Positions 60,901 through 64,000 of a stretch of DNA of 64,000 nucleotides are shown here, piece after piece. The DNA lies in assembly GCF_009017415.1 (NCBI RefSeq), contig NC_092403.1:3188169-3252168 (forward strand), in the 5' to 3' direction. Position 1 is the stretch's first letter. Each line of letters opens with the position of its first letter. The position numbers and the translations under genes are program-made. Source of the DNA: Aspergillus flavus. Its lineage: Eukaryota; Ascomycota; Eurotiomycetes; Eurotiales; Aspergillaceae. The notes beneath the pieces are model-generated. The model was not told the origin of the DNA, did not search any database, and saw only the letters and a program-made list of their open reading frames with translations.

Positions 60901-63850
60901 TAATATTAAGATTATTAATTAATATATATTATAAAAAATTAATAAATTAATTATATAATATTTATAATTAATATTACTATTTATATAATAATTAGAGATA
61001 TAATACTATTATTTAATTAATAAATTATTTAAATCTCTATTAGAATTAATTATTTTTTTAATTATATTATTATTTAAACTACTATTAATATCTATATTAT
61101 TATATATTTAAAGTTCTAACTTTAATATATAATATAAATAGAAATCTAAATAATTCTATAAAATATTAAAATATAAGATTAAAATATAATTATAATATAT
61201 TATTAATATTTAGATATATTATAAGATTATAATTAAAATTAATTAATAATAGATATAATCTAATAGCGTATTCTTTAGTAATATATAAAAAAAAAAGATT
61301 TTTAAAATATTTTTTAAATATAATATAAATAAAAATTAATAAATAAAGATTATTATAAATAAATAGATTATATATTCTTTTTATATAGCTAATATAATAT
61401 ATATATAGAATATTATAAAATAGTCTAGAATTATAGTATAATACTAGACTATATTCTAATTATTTAATATAAATTAATATTAATTTTTAAAATTTATTAT
61501 AAATAGAGCTTTTATTAAAATTATAGATAAATAAAAATAATTTTTATAAAAAAATAAAATTAAATAGAATTAGATAATATAGTAGTATTAGTTAAATACT
61601 ATAGATATAATATTAATATTATAATAGATAATTAATTAAATAGCTATTTAATTCTAAGAAATATAGATTTTAGTATTATAGATTATCTAAAATAATAAGA
61701 ATTTAATAATAATAATAATATTTATTAGAAATAATAAAAGTATATTATTTATATTATCTATATTTATAAAATTTAATAAGACTATAATTATAGTAATATT
61801 ACTAATTTTATTATATAATAATATAATATAATAATACTAAAAATTAAATATAATATATATATTATAAAAAAGCTATTAATTATTTAATAATATTATAATT
61901 ATATTAATTATATTTAAGTCTACTATTATAAATAATTTCTATATATTTATTAATTAATTATAATAAATATAGTAATTAAACTATATTATAATTAATAAAT
62001 ATTATATAGTATTATATAATTAGTAGAATTTTTAATTAAAATTATAGTAATTAAAATAATTAAATTATATATAGATATAGATAGTATTATTAATAGCTAT
62101 ATTATTTTTTATATTAAAACTATTATTATTATAGTAAATAGAATACTAGACTAATTAGATCTATATATTATAAAATTATATTAGCTATTTTAATATAATA
62201 TACTATATATAATATATTTTTAATAGATTAATATAGTTTATCCACGCGTCTATACTAATATTTATTTAAAAATAAATCTAATAAATAGAATATAATAAAA
62301 TAATTATTTATATAAATATTATTTAATAGATAATTAGATTAGCTAAAAAATTATAGTATAAAATATATTATAGCTAATAGATTAATAAATTATTAATTTT
62401 ATAATAATTTATATAGAATTAAATATAGATAATTATAGTTATAAATATATTAAAAATAGAGATTAATATTTCTAATATCTAATATATTATCTATATTAAA
62501 ATTCTATAGATATTCTTAAATTATATATAAAAAAGTAGATAGACTAAATAAAATAAATAGTCTAATAAAATAATTATTATTTAATTAAATAAACTAATAA
62601 AAAAAAATAAGCTAATATAGAATTATATAAATATAGTTCTAAAGATAGAATACTACTAATATATATTAAATAAATATTTAAATAGATCTATAAATAAATA
62701 TAAGTAATAATATTACTAGAATAAAAATATTAAGAAAATATAATATAATAGATATAATTTAGATTAATAATTACTATTTAATTTAAATTATTCTATTTAT
62801 ATAGATTATATAGACTATTTAGACTATATATATTATATAAATTATTTAAATAATTATAATTTTTATAAAAATCTTTATTCTAGTATTCTAGAGAATTCCT
62901 ATAATTTTTTCTATAATAGATTAATTATATTCTAGGCTTTATTAATTCTTATTAGTAAACGGCAGTAATAATAAATATAGATCTAATAATAAATAGTTTT
63001 TAATATATAGTAATAGATATAGAATATTAAATAGTAATTAAATAATAAGCTAATTAAATAGTATAAAACTAAATATTATTTATATAATCTTTAAAAATCT
63101 AATATTTACTATATAATATATATTAAAAATATAGAATATTATAGAATATATATCTCTAATAAAAAATATAGAATTAAATAAATTATAAATATTATAATAT
63201 AATAATTTTAATAGTAATAGTAATATTATATAAATTATAAATATTCTAAATATAGCTATTATAGACACACTAATTATAAAAATTTAGAATTAAGTAATAG
63301 AATTTACTATAGATAAAATAAATTTTTAAATAGACTATAGCTAAGATTAAGAGCTAGTATAATTAATTATTTATATTATTTTATTAATTATAATAAATAT
63401 ATACTAAACTTAAGTAGGTAGTACTAGTAGAATTAAAAATTTAAGATTATATATTTAAAATATAAATATATAGAATTAATATATAGAATCTATCTATTAA
63501 AATATTAAAATATATTTATTAAATTTTATTAAAATATATACTTTATTAATTAATAGATTAAAATATATTTATAAAATTTAATATTATAAAGATAATAATT
63601 ATTAATATTAATTTAAAATTAATTTATTAAATATTACTAGAAACTAAAGATTTAGATAATTAATTATTAAAATTAATATAATAGTTTCTAATAGTATATA
63701 TTTAGATTTAACTAGAATAGATATAGTTAATATCTAAGAAATAGATATATATTTATTATAGAACTATATTAATATATATATATTTAAATAAAATATTAAT
63801 TATAATTATTAATTTTAATAATATATTATCTAATATTATTAATTAATTAA
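57931..63850. other. AT-rich, RIP-like subtelomeric block
   Basis: 5.9 kb with very few G or C, A-rich on the plus strand, dense in TAG, CTA and TATA words. No LTR, gene or internal telomere repeat is visible. A short frame at 63080-63268 (minus) is low-complexity and not a gene. Confidence 0.6.
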
Positions 63851-64000
63851 GTCAACATTAGGGTCAACATTAGGGTCAACATTAGGGTCAACATTAGGGT
63901 CAACATTAGGGTCAACATTAGGGTCAACATTAGGGTCAACATTAGGGTCAACATTAGGGTCAACATTAGGGTCAACATTAGGGTCAACATTAGGGTCAAC
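63851..64000 (+). repeat. Telomere, 12.5 perfect units of TTAGGGTCAACA
   Basis: The array GTCAACATTAGG repeats without error to the window end. The unit TTAGGGTCAACA is the dodecamer reported for Aspergillus oryzae telomeres. The G-rich strand reads 5' to 3' toward the right, as it must at a right chromosome end. The array follows directly on AT-rich DNA with no visible subtelomeric satellite. Confidence 0.96.

Noticed and set aside
63080..63268. 62-codon minus-strand frame near the telomere
   Set aside because: Same composition artefact in RIPed DNA.
33993..63850. AT-rich block as a centromere
   Set aside because: It abuts the telomere and its larger part resolves into bounded LTR retrotransposons.
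63851..64000. 12-mer array as a CRISPR or ordinary minisatellite
   Set aside because: There are no spacers, and the unit is a known Aspergillus telomere repeat in the orientation of a right end.

Overview
This window is the right end of a chromosome of a filamentous ascomycete, almost certainly an Aspergillus. The last 150 bases are a perfect tandem array of the 12-mer TTAGGGTCAACA, the telomere repeat described for Aspergillus oryzae, with the G-rich strand running toward the end, so section Flavi or a close relative is the best guess. Gene structure agrees: short introns of about 45-130 nt, CTAAC/CTGAC-like branch sites and CACCATG-type starts.

Bases 1-33,300 are gene-bearing DNA of normal composition. 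A secreted protein of unknown function (771-2282) is followed by a region that reads like a specialised-metabolite tailoring cluster: three cytochrome P450s (2512-4346, 4979-6760, 13747-15655), an O-methyltransferase (8528-10096), a PTH11-like seven-helix membrane protein (11919-13193), a phytanoyl-CoA-type Fe(II)/2-oxoglutarate dioxygenase (19540-20699) divergent from a FAD monooxygenase (21015-22741), an MFS exporter (23544-25393) and a large zinc-finger activator (26217-29283). I find no PKS, NRPS, terpene cyclase or prenyltransferase. Among the intact genes lie wrecks: a DHA2-type MFS transporter in two blocks, a second dioxygenase, a frameshifted alpha/beta hydrolase, a DUF7079-like bacterial-type gene, and a gene tail with a 15-G run. 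The cluster looks as if it is being dismantled. All multi-exon models were rebuilt by hand from reading frames, splice consensus and family motifs; most give exact in-frame totals.

From 29.3 to 33.3 kb the genes thin out: a secreted phospholipase A2 (30187-30819), a Tad-like LINE relic, and a three-exon gene for a secreted 135-residue cysteine-rich protein built from two duplicated modules (32789-33296).

From about 33.9 kb to the telomere the sequence is extremely A+T rich, with CA/TG dinucleotides almost gone and surviving C mostly in CT, the signature of RIP (CpA to TpA). It contains two complete, dead, same-family LTR retrotransposons in direct orientation (33993-41920 and 42412-50384), each with equal-length LTRs and a perfect 5-bp target duplication. 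A far less mutated LTR (55169-55766) and an LTR fragment border a small island of normal DNA (55,978-57,900) that holds one intact gene for a secreted 168-residue cysteine-rich protein, about 6.5 kb from the telomere. The remainder to 63,850 is unreadable AT-rich DNA.
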